Source of the DNA: Streptomyces lateritius
GTDB lineage: Bacteria; Actinomycetota; Actinomycetes; Streptomycetales; Streptomycetaceae
Direction of reading: 5' to 3'
Length of the DNA stretch: 64,000 bases
Assembly: GCF_014649715.1 (NCBI RefSeq)
Contig: NZ_BMTO01000008.1
Coordinates: forward strand, 235,552 to 299,551
Shown piece after piece: positions 25,323 to 34,270 of this stretch (positions are counted from its first letter, which is position 1; each line of letters begins with the position of its first letter). The notes beneath the pieces were generated by a model. That model was not told where the DNA came from. It worked only from the letters and a program-made list of their open reading frames with translations, and ran no database searches. Made by a program: the position numbers and the translations under genes.

Positions 25323-28103
25323 GTGGAGGACTACGCGGGAAGGGTGCTCGCAGACCGCTACCGCCTGCCGCTGCCGCCCGCGGACGCGTACGAACTCCTG
25401 GAGACGCGTGCCTTCGACACCTACAGCGGGCAGGAAGTGCTCGTCCGTCAGGTGCCGTTGCCCGAGGTGGTCGACGCCGAGGTCGTCGAGGACGACGGTG
25501 CCGGGTACACGCCGTACCGCGCCCAGGGCCGGGCGACCCGGCGGCCGGCCGACCCCGCGGTGCGCCGGGCCGTCGAGGCCGCGCAGGCGGCCGCCCAGAT
25601 CCCCGATCATCCTCGCCTCGACCAGGTCTTCGACGTGTTCGCGGAGGCCGGTTCGCTGTGGATAGTGAGTGAGCTGGTGGCGGCCACGCCGCTGGCGGCG
25701 CTCCTCGACGACCGGCCACTGAGCCCCTACCGCGCCGCCGAGATCGGCTCGGACGTCCTCACCGCCCTGCGGGCGCTGCACGCGCACGGCTGGACCCACC
25801 GCAACATCACCGCGCGCACGGTGCTCGTCTGCGACGACGGACGCGTGGTGCTGACCGGGCTCGCGGCCGGCGCGGCGGAGGAGGCCCTGTGCGGCTACGC
25901 ACCGGTGCCGCTCCCGGAGGAGGTCGAGCGGGGGTACGACGACCGCGGCGGCGGCGGTGTGGAGGAGGAGCCGCCGACGAGTGCGAGTGCGACGCACGTA
26001 CCCGGAGCGCGCGGACGTACGGAGATCGAGGCGACGGCCGGGCCGGAGCGGACGGAACCGACGGAGTCGATGGAGTCGGCGGAGCGGACGGAGTCGAAGG
26101 AGCGGACGGAGTCGACGGACCCTTCCGACACGCCGGCGTCGCCGACTCTGCCCGGCGGGCCCGCTGCCTCGCCGGCCCGAACGCCGACGCCCGTCTCCGA
26201 TGTACGGGCGGCGCGCGCGGGCGCCATCGCCGCCTACCGGGCGGGAGCCCGGGCTGCCGCGCAGATCGGCGAGACCGGGGCCGTCCCGGTTCAGCGCCCG
26301 GTGCCCCCGCCCCCCTCCCCGGTTCCCGCTCGGGGCCTCGGCCCGGAGCCGCACTGGTGGTCCCAGGCCGTCGACGACGACGATGACGACGACGACACGG
26401 ACGAGGCCGACACGACCTATCCGGACGGCTACCGCCCGGAAGGCGGCGGACCGCCGCGCGCGCTGCTCACCGGATCCTGGAGCGACGGACCGCACGCCTC
26501 CCGCGACAGCTCTCCGCCCGTCCCCGCGGGCGGCGGCCCGGCGCTCCCCGGATCAGGCCGCCCCGCCCTCCCGGCCGGCTACGCCCCCGCGCCCGTGCCC
26601 GCACCGGCCCCCGCGTCCCCCGACCCCGTACCTGCCTCCGGCCGAGACGGAAGGAGCGGAAAGGGCGGCTGGGGCGAGCCGGGTGAGGGAGACGGCGGCG
26701 CCGCGTCCGTCTACCGGGGCCCCGCCACCCGCCTCGCCGGTGAGCGTGCCCGGCAGGCCCGGATCGCCGTCGTCGGCGCCGTCACGGAACGATGGGCGCC
26801 CGAGCAGGCAGGGCCGGTCCACGAGAACTGGCGGCTCGCTCCGCCCATCGGCCCCGCCACCGACCTCTGGGCGCTCGGCGCGCTCCTCTACCGGGCCGTC
26901 CAGGGCCATGCCCCGTACCCCGAGGACAACGCCGCCGAGCTGGTCCAGCTCGTCTGCGCCGAGCCGCCCGCCTTCGCCGAGGAGTGCGGCCCCCTGCGCC
27001 CGGTCGTCGAATCGCTGCTCCGTCAGGACCCGGCCGACCGACCCGACTTCGAGGAGCTGCGCGGCTGGCTGCGCTCCCTCGTCCGCTCCGCGCCGGAACC
27101 CGAGGCCGGCCTCGGGGTCGTCCCCCTGCCCCCGGTGGACGCGACCCGGCTGCCCGTGGTGCGCCGGCGGGGCGAGCTGGTGCGCCGGCGCCGCGGGGCG
27201 GCGGCCGGTGGCCGCCACCGCCACAAGAAGGGCAGGGAACCCCGATCGGCCCGCCACCAGGACGTACGGCACGACGAGCGCCCAGACGCCCGCCGGGAGT
27301 TCCGGCAGGAGCGGTCGCAGGAGCGGTTCCACGAGGAGCTTCCGCAGCGTGCCCCACGCCCGCCCCGGGTGCCGCGCCCGCCCCGCGACGGACGCTCGTC
27401 CCGGTCCCCGCGTTCCCTCGGGCGTACGCTCCTGCTCCTGATCCTCCTCCTGCTCGGCGGCGCCGTCGCGTACGCCGTGATGTTCATGCCCAAGGAGGCC
27501 GCAACCGGGGGCCAAGACCCCGCCCAGCGGCCGACGAGCGGGCCCACAGGACAGTCCGCCCCGCCCGCCGGGCCGAGCTCCGAGCCCAGCGCCAAGCCGA
27601 GTTCCGGCCGGTCGACTCCGCCCGCCACCGAGCCCAGCACGCCCGCCCTCGCCGCCGGGTACACCCTGCGCAAGGACCCGGAGGGCTTCCAGGTGGGTGT
27701 CGCCGACGGCTGGCGGCGCAGCCCCGTCAACGACGCCGGCCAAGTGCGCTACAGCGGAGGCGATTTCATCCTGATCGTCGTCCCCGGCCGCGACACGGTG
27801 CAGGCCAACGGCTCGGACCCGATGGCGTATCAGCGGACCAAGGAGCGCGAACTCCAGCCCTGGCGGGACTCCTCCTGGTCCAGCGCCTCCGGGCTGCGCC
27901 GGATCGACGTCGGCCGGCAGGCCATGGCGGTGGGCCAGTTCACCTGGCAGGACAGCACGGGCCGTGAGGTGTTCGTCCGCAACCTGGCCCTGATCGACGA
28001 CGGCCGCTACCACGTCGTCCAGGTGATCGGGCCGGAGAGCGAGCGCGACAAGGTGTCCGAGATCTACGACCAGGCCGTGAAGGCCTACCGTTCGACCCGC
28101 TGA
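25323..28103 (+). CDS. Receptor-type pseudokinase with split kinase domain
   Basis: 926 residues. The N-lobe and catalytic segment (residues about 10-200) and the C-lobe (about 500-590; PATDLWALGALLYRAVQG, LRQDPADRPDFEELRGW) are separated by about 300 residues rich in Pro, Ala, Glu and Ser, including an acidic Asp run. Key residues are lost: the ATP-binding Lys is Arg42 (VLVRQVP), HRD is HRN (Asn161), and DFG is TGL (Thr178). It should therefore not phosphorylate. One membrane helix lies at about 701-721, then a stalk and a roughly 150-residue ectodomain (YTLRKDPEGFQVGVADGWRR) similar to that of kinase 3. The GTG 25323 follows GGGGAGG. It is probably an allosteric partner or scaffold for the flanking kinases (inference). 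Confidence 0.88.
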   Translation: MEDYAGRVLADRYRLPLPPADAYELLETRAFDTYSGQEVLVRQVPLPEVVDAEVVEDDGAGYTPYRAQGRATRRPADPAVRRAVEAAQAAAQIPDHPRLDQVFDVFAEAGSLWIVSELVAATPLAALLDDRPLSPYRAAEIGSDVLTALRALHAHGWTHRNITARTVLVCDDGRVVLTGLAAGAAEEALCGYAPVPLPEEVERGYDDRGGGGVEEEPPTSASATHVPGARGRTEIEATAGPERTEPTESMESAERTESKERTESTDPSDTPASPTLPGGPAASPARTPTPVSDVRAARAGAIAAYRAGARAAAQIGETGAVPVQRPVPPPPSPVPARGLGPEPHWWSQAVDDDDDDDDTDEADTTYPDGYRPEGGGPPRALLTGSWSDGPHASRDSSPPVPAGGGPALPGSGRPALPAGYAPAPVPAPAPASPDPVPASGRDGRSGKGGWGEPGEGDGGAASVYRGPATRLAGERARQARIAVVGAVTERWAPEQAGPVHENWRLAPPIGPATDLWALGALLYRAVQGHAPYPEDNAAELVQLVCAEPPAFAEECGPLRPVVESLLRQDPADRPDFEELRGWLRSLVRSAPEPEAGLGVVPLPPVDATRLPVVRRRGELVRRRRGAAAGGRHRHKKGREPRSARHQDVRHDERPDARREFRQERSQERFHEELPQRAPRPPRVPRPPRDGRSSRSPRSLGRTLLLLILLLLGGAVAYAVMFMPKEAATGGQDPAQRPTSGPTGQSAPPAGPSSEPSAKPSSGRSTPPATEPSTPALAAGYTLRKDPEGFQVGVADGWRRSPVNDAGQVRYSGGDFILIVVPGRDTVQANGSDPMAYQRTKERELQPWRDSSWSSASGLRRIDVGRQAMAVGQFTWQDSTGREVFVRNLALIDDGRYHVVQVIGPESERDKVSEIYDQAVKAYRSTR

Positions 28104-28269
28104 TACTCCCGCCGACCCTGTGGAGCGCCGACTGAGCCCTCCTCAGGAGTGGCCGAAACGCGTCGGTCCACGTCGCCCTGGTCACAGTGGCGTTCCTATG
28201 CCAGCCCCGAGGTTCCGTCGCCCGTGTCCCCCTCCGTAACCTGGCATCCGAAGGAACGGGCGGGGGCAA

Positions 28270-29949
28270 GTGGAACAGTCTCAGAACACAGGTGCGGGGT
28301 CCGGGAACGGAAGAGGGACCGGGGCGGAGACCGGGGAGGGTCTTCTGCTCGCCGGGCGCTACCGGCTGGCCGAAAGCATAGGTCGCGGCGGCATGGGCAA
28401 GGTCTGGCGCGCCCACGACGAAGTCCTGCACCGGGTGGTGGCGGTCAAGGAACTGACGGCAGGTCGGTTCGCGGCCGAGGCCGACCGGCTGGTCCTCCAC
28501 GCCCGGACGCAGAAGGAGGCCCGGGCCGCGGCGCGGATCACCCACCCGGGCGTGGTCACGGTGCACGACGTGCTGGAGCACGACGACCGGCCGTGGATCG
28601 TGATGCAGTACGTCGACGGCCCCTCGCTCGCGGACGCCGCCAAGGAGGCCGGCACGATCGAGGCCCGCGAGGCGGCCAGGATCGGACTGCACGTCCTCGG
28701 CGCCCTGCGCGCCGCGCACGCGGCCGGCGTGCTGCACCGGGACGTCAAGCCCGGCAACGTCCTGCTGGCCAGGGACGGAAGGGTCCTGCTCACGGACTTC
28801 GGGATCGCGGCGATCGAGGGCGACTCCACCATCACGCGGACCGGTGAACTGGTCGGTTCCATCGACTATCTGGCGCCCGAGCGGGTACGGGGCGGGGACC
28901 CCGGACCCGCCTCCGACCTCTGGTCGCTGGGCGCGACGCTGTACACGGCGGTGGAGGGCGTCTCGCCGTTCCGCAGGACCTCGCCGATCAGCACCATGCA
29001 GGCCGTCGTCGATGAGGAGCCGACGCATCCGGCCAAGGCCGGTGCCCTGGCCTCCGTGATCGTCGCACTGCTCCGCAAGAATCCGGCCGACCGGCCGCAC
29101 GCGGACGAGGCCGAACGCATGCTGCTCGACGCCATGGAGGGCCGTGACCCGGTCGCCGCGCAGGCGTACGTACCGACGCAGCGGGTGGGACGGGCGGAGC
29201 TGACCTCCGCCACGCTGCAGCAGCCGACGACGCCGCGGCCCGCACCTTCCAGGCCGGCGCAGCCCTCCACGCCGACGCCGTCCCCGGCTCCGACGTCGAC
29301 CCCGGCCTCGGCCCCGGCTCCCTCTCCGGCGAAGAGCCGCGGCAAGTGGCGTACGGCGGTCATGGCGGCCGTCCTCGCCGGTCTGCTCGCCGGCGGAGCC
29401 GTCTTCGTCGCCATGAACCACTCCGACGGTGGCACGAAGGGCGGGGCCGCCGGCCACTCCGCGGGCCCCACGGTGACGAAGCCCGCCACGAACGGCGTCC
29501 CGGAGGGGTGGCACCGGGTCGAGGACCCCAAGGGTTTCAGTCTGCTCGTGCCCGACGGCTGGAAGCGGCAGGCCGATGGCGACAACATCGACTACACGCC
29601 GGACAACGGACGCCACCGCATCCGGATCAGCATGGACCGCACGCCCGACTTCGAGAACCCGTACATGCACCTGCTCGACCTGGAGAAGACCGTGGGGACG
29701 CGGTCCGGGTACGAGAGGGTCAAGCTCGACCAGAACACCTACCGGGACCAGGTCCGGTCCGCTCTGTGGGAGTTCACCTGGAACGAGAGGAAAACGTTCC
29801 CCGGCCCCCGCCACGCGATCGACCAGGTCTACTTCGGCGACGACGGCACCGAGTACGCCGTGTACATGTCGTCCCCGGAGGAGAGCTGGAGCGTGACGCG
29901 GGAGCAGTTCGACATCGTCCTGCAGCACTGGCGGGCGCCCGGCGACTGA
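28270..29949 (+). CDS. Receptor-type serine/threonine protein kinase 3
   Basis: 559 residues. An intact PknB-type kinase domain (about 28-290): GRGGMGKVW loop, Lys60 in VAVKEL, HRDVKPGN (H156-D158), DFG (D176), GSIDYLAPE. A Pro/Ser/Thr-rich linker leads to one membrane helix (about 361-381) and an extracellular domain (about 400-559) starting GWHRVEDPKGFSLLVPDGW. That domain has the same opening pattern as the pseudokinase ectodomain upstream. The start GTG 28270 has only a weak G-rich ribosome site. It is last of the kinase triad, 166 bp after the pseudokinase. Substrates unknown. Confidence 0.93.
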   Translation: MEQSQNTGAGSGNGRGTGAETGEGLLLAGRYRLAESIGRGGMGKVWRAHDEVLHRVVAVKELTAGRFAAEADRLVLHARTQKEARAAARITHPGVVTVHDVLEHDDRPWIVMQYVDGPSLADAAKEAGTIEAREAARIGLHVLGALRAAHAAGVLHRDVKPGNVLLARDGRVLLTDFGIAAIEGDSTITRTGELVGSIDYLAPERVRGGDPGPASDLWSLGATLYTAVEGVSPFRRTSPISTMQAVVDEEPTHPAKAGALASVIVALLRKNPADRPHADEAERMLLDAMEGRDPVAAQAYVPTQRVGRAELTSATLQQPTTPRPAPSRPAQPSTPTPSPAPTSTPASAPAPSPAKSRGKWRTAVMAAVLAGLLAGGAVFVAMNHSDGGTKGGAAGHSAGPTVTKPATNGVPEGWHRVEDPKGFSLLVPDGWKRQADGDNIDYTPDNGRHRIRISMDRTPDFENPYMHLLDLEKTVGTRSGYERVKLDQNTYRDQVRSALWEFTWNERKTFPGPRHAIDQVYFGDDGTEYAVYMSSPEESWSVTREQFDIVLQHWRAPGD

Positions 29950-30102
29950 CCCGCCGAGAATCACAGATTCGCACGCCTGCCCGACCGTGAGCCGCCGATC
30001 AGGGCTTATGTGCCAGTGATCGCTGGCGTGATTGTGCGCACCCGGTGAAAACGTATTACCGACGGGTACCCAAAGGCCGGAATGCGGCCTACTCTCCCCC
30101 TC

Positions 30103-31782
30103 ATGACGGACTCGCAGGCTTCCACCGCCACGGCCACCACCGCCGCCACCCCTTCCGCCACCTCGGCCACGTCGGGGACTCCGGTGACTTCGGCCAAGGG
30201 GACCAACCCCGTGGCGCCCTCGCCGGCCGGCGCCCGTACCGCCGCCGACGTGGTCACTCCCGAGGTGGTCGCGCAGCTCACCCGCGGTGTCGTCGGCTCC
30301 GGCCGGACCGCGAACCACACCCCCTTCACCGGGGAGAAGCTGGCCGACCTGCCCGAGTCCACCCCCGAGGACGTCGCCGAGGCCTTCGCCCTCGCCCGCG
30401 CGGCCCAGACCGCCTGGGCCGCGACCCCCGTCAAGGCTCGCGCCGCCGTCCTCCTCCGCTTCCACGACCTGATCCTGGAACGGCAGGCGGAGGTGCTCGA
30501 CCTCATCCAGCTGGAGACCGGCAAGGCCCGGCTCCACGCGCACGAAGAGGTCCAGGCGGTCGCCGTCGCCGCCCGCCACTACGGCCGCAAGGCCCCCTCC
30601 TACCTGCGCCCCAAGCGCCACACCGGCGTCGTGCCGACCCTCACCAAGGTCACCGAGCTGCGCCAGCCGCGCGGTGTCGTCGGCCAGATCGCGCCTTGGA
30701 ACTACCCCCTGGAGCTGTCGGTCGGCGACGCGCTCCCCGCCTTCGTCGCCGGCAACGCCGTCGTGATGAAGCCGGACACCGAGACCGCCCTCACCGCCCT
30801 CTGGGCCCGTGACCTGCTGATCGAGGCGGGCCTCCCGGCCGGCGTCTTCCAGATCGTCCTCGGCGACGGGCCGGTCGTCGGCCCCGAGGTCGTCAAGCAC
30901 GCCGACTACGTCTCCTTCACCGGCTCCACCCGCACCGGACGCGAGGTCGCCCAGGGCGCGGCGGCCCGGCTCGTCGGCGTGAGCCTCGAACTCGGCGGCA
31001 AGAACGCCATGCTGGTCCTGCGGGACGCCGACATCGAGAAGGCGGCCGCCGGCGCCGTCCGCGCCTGCTTCTCCTCCGCCGGACAGCTCTGCATCTCCAT
31101 CGAGCGGCTGTACGTCCACGCGTCGGTCGCCGACGACTTCGTCGCCCGGTTCGCCGCCCGTACGAAGGCGATGCGCCTCGGCAACTCCCTCTCCTACGGC
31201 GCCGACATGGGCTCCCTCGTCGGCGAGCGGCAGCTGGAGACCGTCACCCGGCACGTCGAGGAGGCCGTCGCCAAGGGCGCCAAGCTCGTCGCGGGCGGCG
31301 TCGCCCGCCCCGACATAGGCCCCCTCTTCTACGAGCCGACCATCCTCGACGGCGTCGAGGCCCCGATGTCCGTCTGCACCGAGGAGACCTTCGGCCCGGT
31401 CGTCTCCGTCTACCGCTTCACGGACGAGGACGAGGTCGTCGAGCTGGCCAACGCCACTCCGTACGGCCTGAACTCCTCCCTCTGGACGAAGGACTCGCGG
31501 CGCGGCCACGCGGTCGCCGCCCGACTGCGCACCGGCACGGTCAACATCAACGAGGGGTACGCCCCGGCGTACGGCAGCGTCCAGGCGCCGATGGGCGGCA
31601 TGAAGGACTCCGGCCTCGGCCGGCGCCACGGCTCCGAGGGCATCCTCAAGTACACCGAGGCCCAGACCGTGGCCCAGCAGAGGCTGATGCCGCTCGCTCC
31701 CTCCTTCGGGATGGACGACGAGAAGTACGCCGCGTTCATGAGCGTGTCCCTGAAGGCGATGAAGGCTTTGCGCCTGCGCTGA
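30103..31782 (+). CDS. Succinic semialdehyde dehydrogenase (aldehyde dehydrogenase superfamily)
   Basis: 559 residues with a Thr/Ala-rich N-terminal extension of about 45. Aldehyde dehydrogenase fold: cofactor motif QIAPWNYPLELSVGDALPA, FTGSTRTGRE, catalytic Glu296 (SLELGGKNAML) and nucleophile Cys330 (AGQLCISIERL). The closest recognisable group is the actinobacterial NADP-dependent succinic semialdehyde dehydrogenase (GabD2-like), oxidising succinic semialdehyde to succinate in GABA or polyamine breakdown. ATG 30103 was chosen; another ATG seven codons earlier is possible, and neither has a strong ribosome site. A GMC oxidoreductase follows 90 bp downstream and may be co-transcribed. Confidence 0.9.
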   Translation: MTDSQASTATATTAATPSATSATSGTPVTSAKGTNPVAPSPAGARTAADVVTPEVVAQLTRGVVGSGRTANHTPFTGEKLADLPESTPEDVAEAFALARAAQTAWAATPVKARAAVLLRFHDLILERQAEVLDLIQLETGKARLHAHEEVQAVAVAARHYGRKAPSYLRPKRHTGVVPTLTKVTELRQPRGVVGQIAPWNYPLELSVGDALPAFVAGNAVVMKPDTETALTALWARDLLIEAGLPAGVFQIVLGDGPVVGPEVVKHADYVSFTGSTRTGREVAQGAAARLVGVSLELGGKNAMLVLRDADIEKAAAGAVRACFSSAGQLCISIERLYVHASVADDFVARFAARTKAMRLGNSLSYGADMGSLVGERQLETVTRHVEEAVAKGAKLVAGGVARPDIGPLFYEPTILDGVEAPMSVCTEETFGPVVSVYRFTDEDEVVELANATPYGLNSSLWTKDSRRGHAVAARLRTGTVNINEGYAPAYGSVQAPMGGMKDSGLGRRHGSEGILKYTEAQTVAQQRLMPLAPSFGMDDEKYAAFMSVSLKAMKALRLR

Positions 31783-31872
31783 CGCCCCGCGGCGACGTCT
31801 TGCGCCGACACCGGGCGCAGACGTCCCGCGCCGAGACCCGTCCGTTTCCACACGTTTCGTACGAGGAGAGCC

Positions 31873-33717
31873 ATGACCGCGGTACCCCCTGCCCGAAGTC
31901 AGGCCGCTCAGCAGGCCGAGACCGACGACGACTCGGCGTACGACTACGACGTCATCGTCGTCGGCTCCGGCTTCGGCGGCTCGGTCACCGCCCTGCGCCT
32001 GACCGAGAAGGGCTACCGCGTCGGCGTCCTGGAGGCCGGCCGCCGCTTCGGCCGCGGCGACCTGCCCAAGAACTCATGGGACCTGAAGAACTTCATCTGG
32101 GCCCCCGCCCTCGGCCTGTACGGCATCCAGCGCATCCACCTGCTGGGCAACGTGATGGTGCTCGCGGGCGCCGGTGTCGGCGGCGGTTCCCTCAACTACG
32201 CCAACACCCTCTACGTACCGCTCGAGCCGTTCTTCGACGACCCGCAGTGGAAGGACATCACGGACTGGCGGGAGGAGCTGGCGCCCTACTACGACCAGGC
32301 CAAGCGGATGCTCGGCGTCCGTCTCAACCCGACGATGACCCCTTCGGACGTCCACCTGAAGGCGACCGCGCAGGCCATGGGCATCGGTGACACCTTCCAC
32401 ATGGCGCCGGTCGGCGTCTTCTTCGGGGACGGCGCGGACGCCGAGGGGGTCACGAAGGCGAAGCCGGGCACGGAGGTCGACGACCCGTACTTCGGCGGCG
32501 CCGGCCCGTCCCGTACGGCGTGCACCGAGTGCGGCGAGTGCATGACGGGCTGCCGCCACGGTGCCAAGAACACCCTGAACGAGAACTACCTCTACCTCGC
32601 CGAGAAGGCCGGCGCCGTCGTCCACCCCATGACCTCGGTCGTCGCCCTCACCGAGGACTCGCGGGGCGGGTTCGCGGTCAAGACCCTCCCCACCGACAAC
32701 CGGAAGAAGGGCAAGGGGAGGACGTTCACGGCCCGGCGGGTCGTCGTCGCGGCCGGTACGTACGGCACGCAGACGCTGCTGCACCGCATGAAGGACACCG
32801 GTCTGCTGCCCCGGATCTCCGCCCGCCTCGGTGAGCTGACCCGTACCAACTCGGAGGCGCTGGTCGGCTCGCAGACCACCGACCGGCGCTACCGCAAGAA
32901 GCACGGCGCCGCGAGGGTCGACTTCACGCGCGGGGTCGCGATCACCTCCTCGATCCACCCGGACGAGAACACCCACATCGAGCCGGTCCGGTACGGCAAG
33001 GGTTCCAACGCCATGGGCGGCATGACCGTCCTCCAGGTGCCCTACGGCGCGCACCGGGTACGGAACTGGCTCCTCCAGATGGCCCTGCACCCGGCCCTCG
33101 CGGTCCGCTCGCTCTCCAATCGCCGCTGGTCGGAGCGGACCATCATCGGTCTGGTCATGCAGTCCCTGGACAACTCCCTGACGACCTTCCGCAAGCCCGG
33201 CGGCATCGGAAAGGGCCTGCTCACCGCCCGCCAGGGCCATGGCGCGCCCAACCCGAACCAGATCCCCGAGGCGACCCGGGCCGCGTCCCTGCTCGCCGAG
33301 GAGATCAACGGCTTCGCCGGCTCCAACATCGGCGAGCTGATGGGCACCCCGCTGACCGCGCACTTCCTGGGCGGCTGTCCGATCGGCGCCGACGCCGCGT
33401 CCGGCGTCATCGACCCGTACCACCGGCTCTACGGCCACCCGGGCATCTCGGTCGTCGACGGGGCGGCGATCTCCGCGAACCTCGGCGTCAACCCCTCGCT
33501 GACGATCACGGCCCAGGCGGAGCGCGCGATGTCCTTCTGGCCGAACAAGGGGGAGGATGACCCGCGGCCGCGGCAGGGCGAGGCGTACGTCCGCCTCGCC
33601 GCGATCGCCCCGAAGGCCCCGACGGTGCCGGCGGACGCCTTCGGCGCGCTGAAGCTGCCGTTCCTGGGGATCCCGGCCGTACCGCCGAAGCGCTCCCAGC
33701 CGACGCGGCCGGCGTAG
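31873..33717 (+). CDS. GMC-family FAD oxidoreductase (cholesterol-oxidase-like)
   Basis: 614 residues. The N-terminal FAD motif VIVVGSGFGGSVTALRLTEK and the C-terminal His/Asn active-site region (VVDGAAISANLGVNPSLTI) define the glucose-methanol-choline superfamily, in the branch near bacterial cholesterol oxidase. There is no signal peptide, so it is cytoplasmic. An unusual Cys cluster lies at residues 217, 220, 223 and 227 (CTECGECMTGC), spaced like an iron-sulfur ligand set. GAGGAG precedes the ATG at 31873. It follows the semialdehyde dehydrogenase in the same direction. An alcohol or sterol substrate is likely; the identity is unknown. A terminator hairpin follows. Confidence 0.92.
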   Translation: MTAVPPARSQAAQQAETDDDSAYDYDVIVVGSGFGGSVTALRLTEKGYRVGVLEAGRRFGRGDLPKNSWDLKNFIWAPALGLYGIQRIHLLGNVMVLAGAGVGGGSLNYANTLYVPLEPFFDDPQWKDITDWREELAPYYDQAKRMLGVRLNPTMTPSDVHLKATAQAMGIGDTFHMAPVGVFFGDGADAEGVTKAKPGTEVDDPYFGGAGPSRTACTECGECMTGCRHGAKNTLNENYLYLAEKAGAVVHPMTSVVALTEDSRGGFAVKTLPTDNRKKGKGRTFTARRVVVAAGTYGTQTLLHRMKDTGLLPRISARLGELTRTNSEALVGSQTTDRRYRKKHGAARVDFTRGVAITSSIHPDENTHIEPVRYGKGSNAMGGMTVLQVPYGAHRVRNWLLQMALHPALAVRSLSNRRWSERTIIGLVMQSLDNSLTTFRKPGGIGKGLLTARQGHGAPNPNQIPEATRAASLLAEEINGFAGSNIGELMGTPLTAHFLGGCPIGADAASGVIDPYHRLYGHPGISVVDGAAISANLGVNPSLTITAQAERAMSFWPNKGEDDPRPRQGEAYVRLAAIAPKAPTVPADAFGALKLPFLGIPAVPPKRSQPTRPA

Positions 33718-33769
33718 GCGGGCCAAGCGGTCAGGGCGCGCGGCTCCGGACGGCGTTCCGGATACGGAA

Positions 33770-33803
33770 GAGGCGCTGCACCCCCCTCCGAGTGCAGCGC
33801 CTC
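33770..33803. terminator. Terminator after the GMC oxidoreductase
   Basis: GAGGCGCTGCA (33770-33780) pairs over 11 bp with TGCAGCGCCTC (33793-33803). The loop carries a run of six C. Confidence 0.85.
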
Positions 33804-33924
33804 TCCAGCTTCTGGGTGGTGCCGCATACATGACCTGTGGCCAGGGGGATTGGTTGTACCCGATTCCGAGATTTGCGGTGTGACGCGCGTCACTTCTGTG
33901 ACGGGTGGCGCGTCGGGGCAGGGC

Positions 33925-33964
33925 AAGGGCCCCGCTGCGCGATTCCGGTCGCGGCGGGGCCCTT
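33925..33964. terminator. Orphan terminator-like hairpin
   Basis: AAGGGCCCCGC (33925-33935) pairs with GCGGGGCCCTT (33954-33964). It lies 120 bp beyond the GMC terminator with no gene between. Confidence 0.55.
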
Positions 33965-34120
33965 GGGGATCGGCACCGGTGTCAGGGCGGCGGCGGTGCC
34001 GAGGGGGAGCGGCGCCGGGGGTTGCGCCGCGTGGAGGTGGTGGGGGACGGGGAGGTGTGGGGTTGTCGCGCGTCTCGCGCCTGATCGGGACGGGTGCCGG
34101 CGCATCCGTCTGGACCGGTT

Positions 34121-34154
34121 GCGGTCGGCCCCGGGCGTCCCCGGGGCCGACCGC
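34121..34154. terminator. Orphan perfect hairpin
   Basis: GCGGTCGGCCCCGGG (34121-34135) pairs perfectly over 15 bp with 34140-34154 across a CGTC tetraloop, followed by a pyrimidine run CCTTTCTC. No coding gene ends just before it. Confidence 0.65.
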
Positions 34155-34270
34155 CCTTTCTCGGTGACCGGGCTGCTGTCCCCTGCCGTCCGGTCACGCG
34201 CGCTGGGGCGAGGTCCCACGACGTACTTGCGGTACGTCACACGCTCCAGCGAAGCCACGCGTGGTTTTTT
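34155..34270 (+). ncRNA. Candidate small RNA with terminal U-tract
   Basis: This stretch can fold into three successive stems: GTGACCGG/CCGGTCAC (34164-34171 with 34190-34197), GACGTAC/GTACGTC (34220-34226 with 34232-34238, 5-nt loop), and a 6-bp stem (34252-34257 with 34262-34267) running into TTTTTT. A T6 run is rare in this high-GC genome and typical of intrinsic terminators. No promoter is clear and no coding frame fits. Existence as a transcript is inference. Confidence 0.25.

Noticed and set aside
22952..29949. Horizontal acquisition of the kinase cluster
   Set aside because: GC content and codon use match the flanking genes, no mobile genes or tRNA are adjacent, and kinase genes at this position are known from other Streptomyces.
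33770..33803. Actinobacterial 6C small RNA, because the GMC terminator loop contains six C
   Set aside because: The 6C motif needs two such C-rich hairpins; only one is present, and it sits exactly where a terminator is expected.
34121..34154. Perfect hairpin as a terminator of a minus-strand chorismate mutase transcript
   Set aside because: It lies more than 300 bp beyond the chorismate mutase stop; possible as a distal terminator, but there is no gene in between to require it, so it is reported as an orphan.
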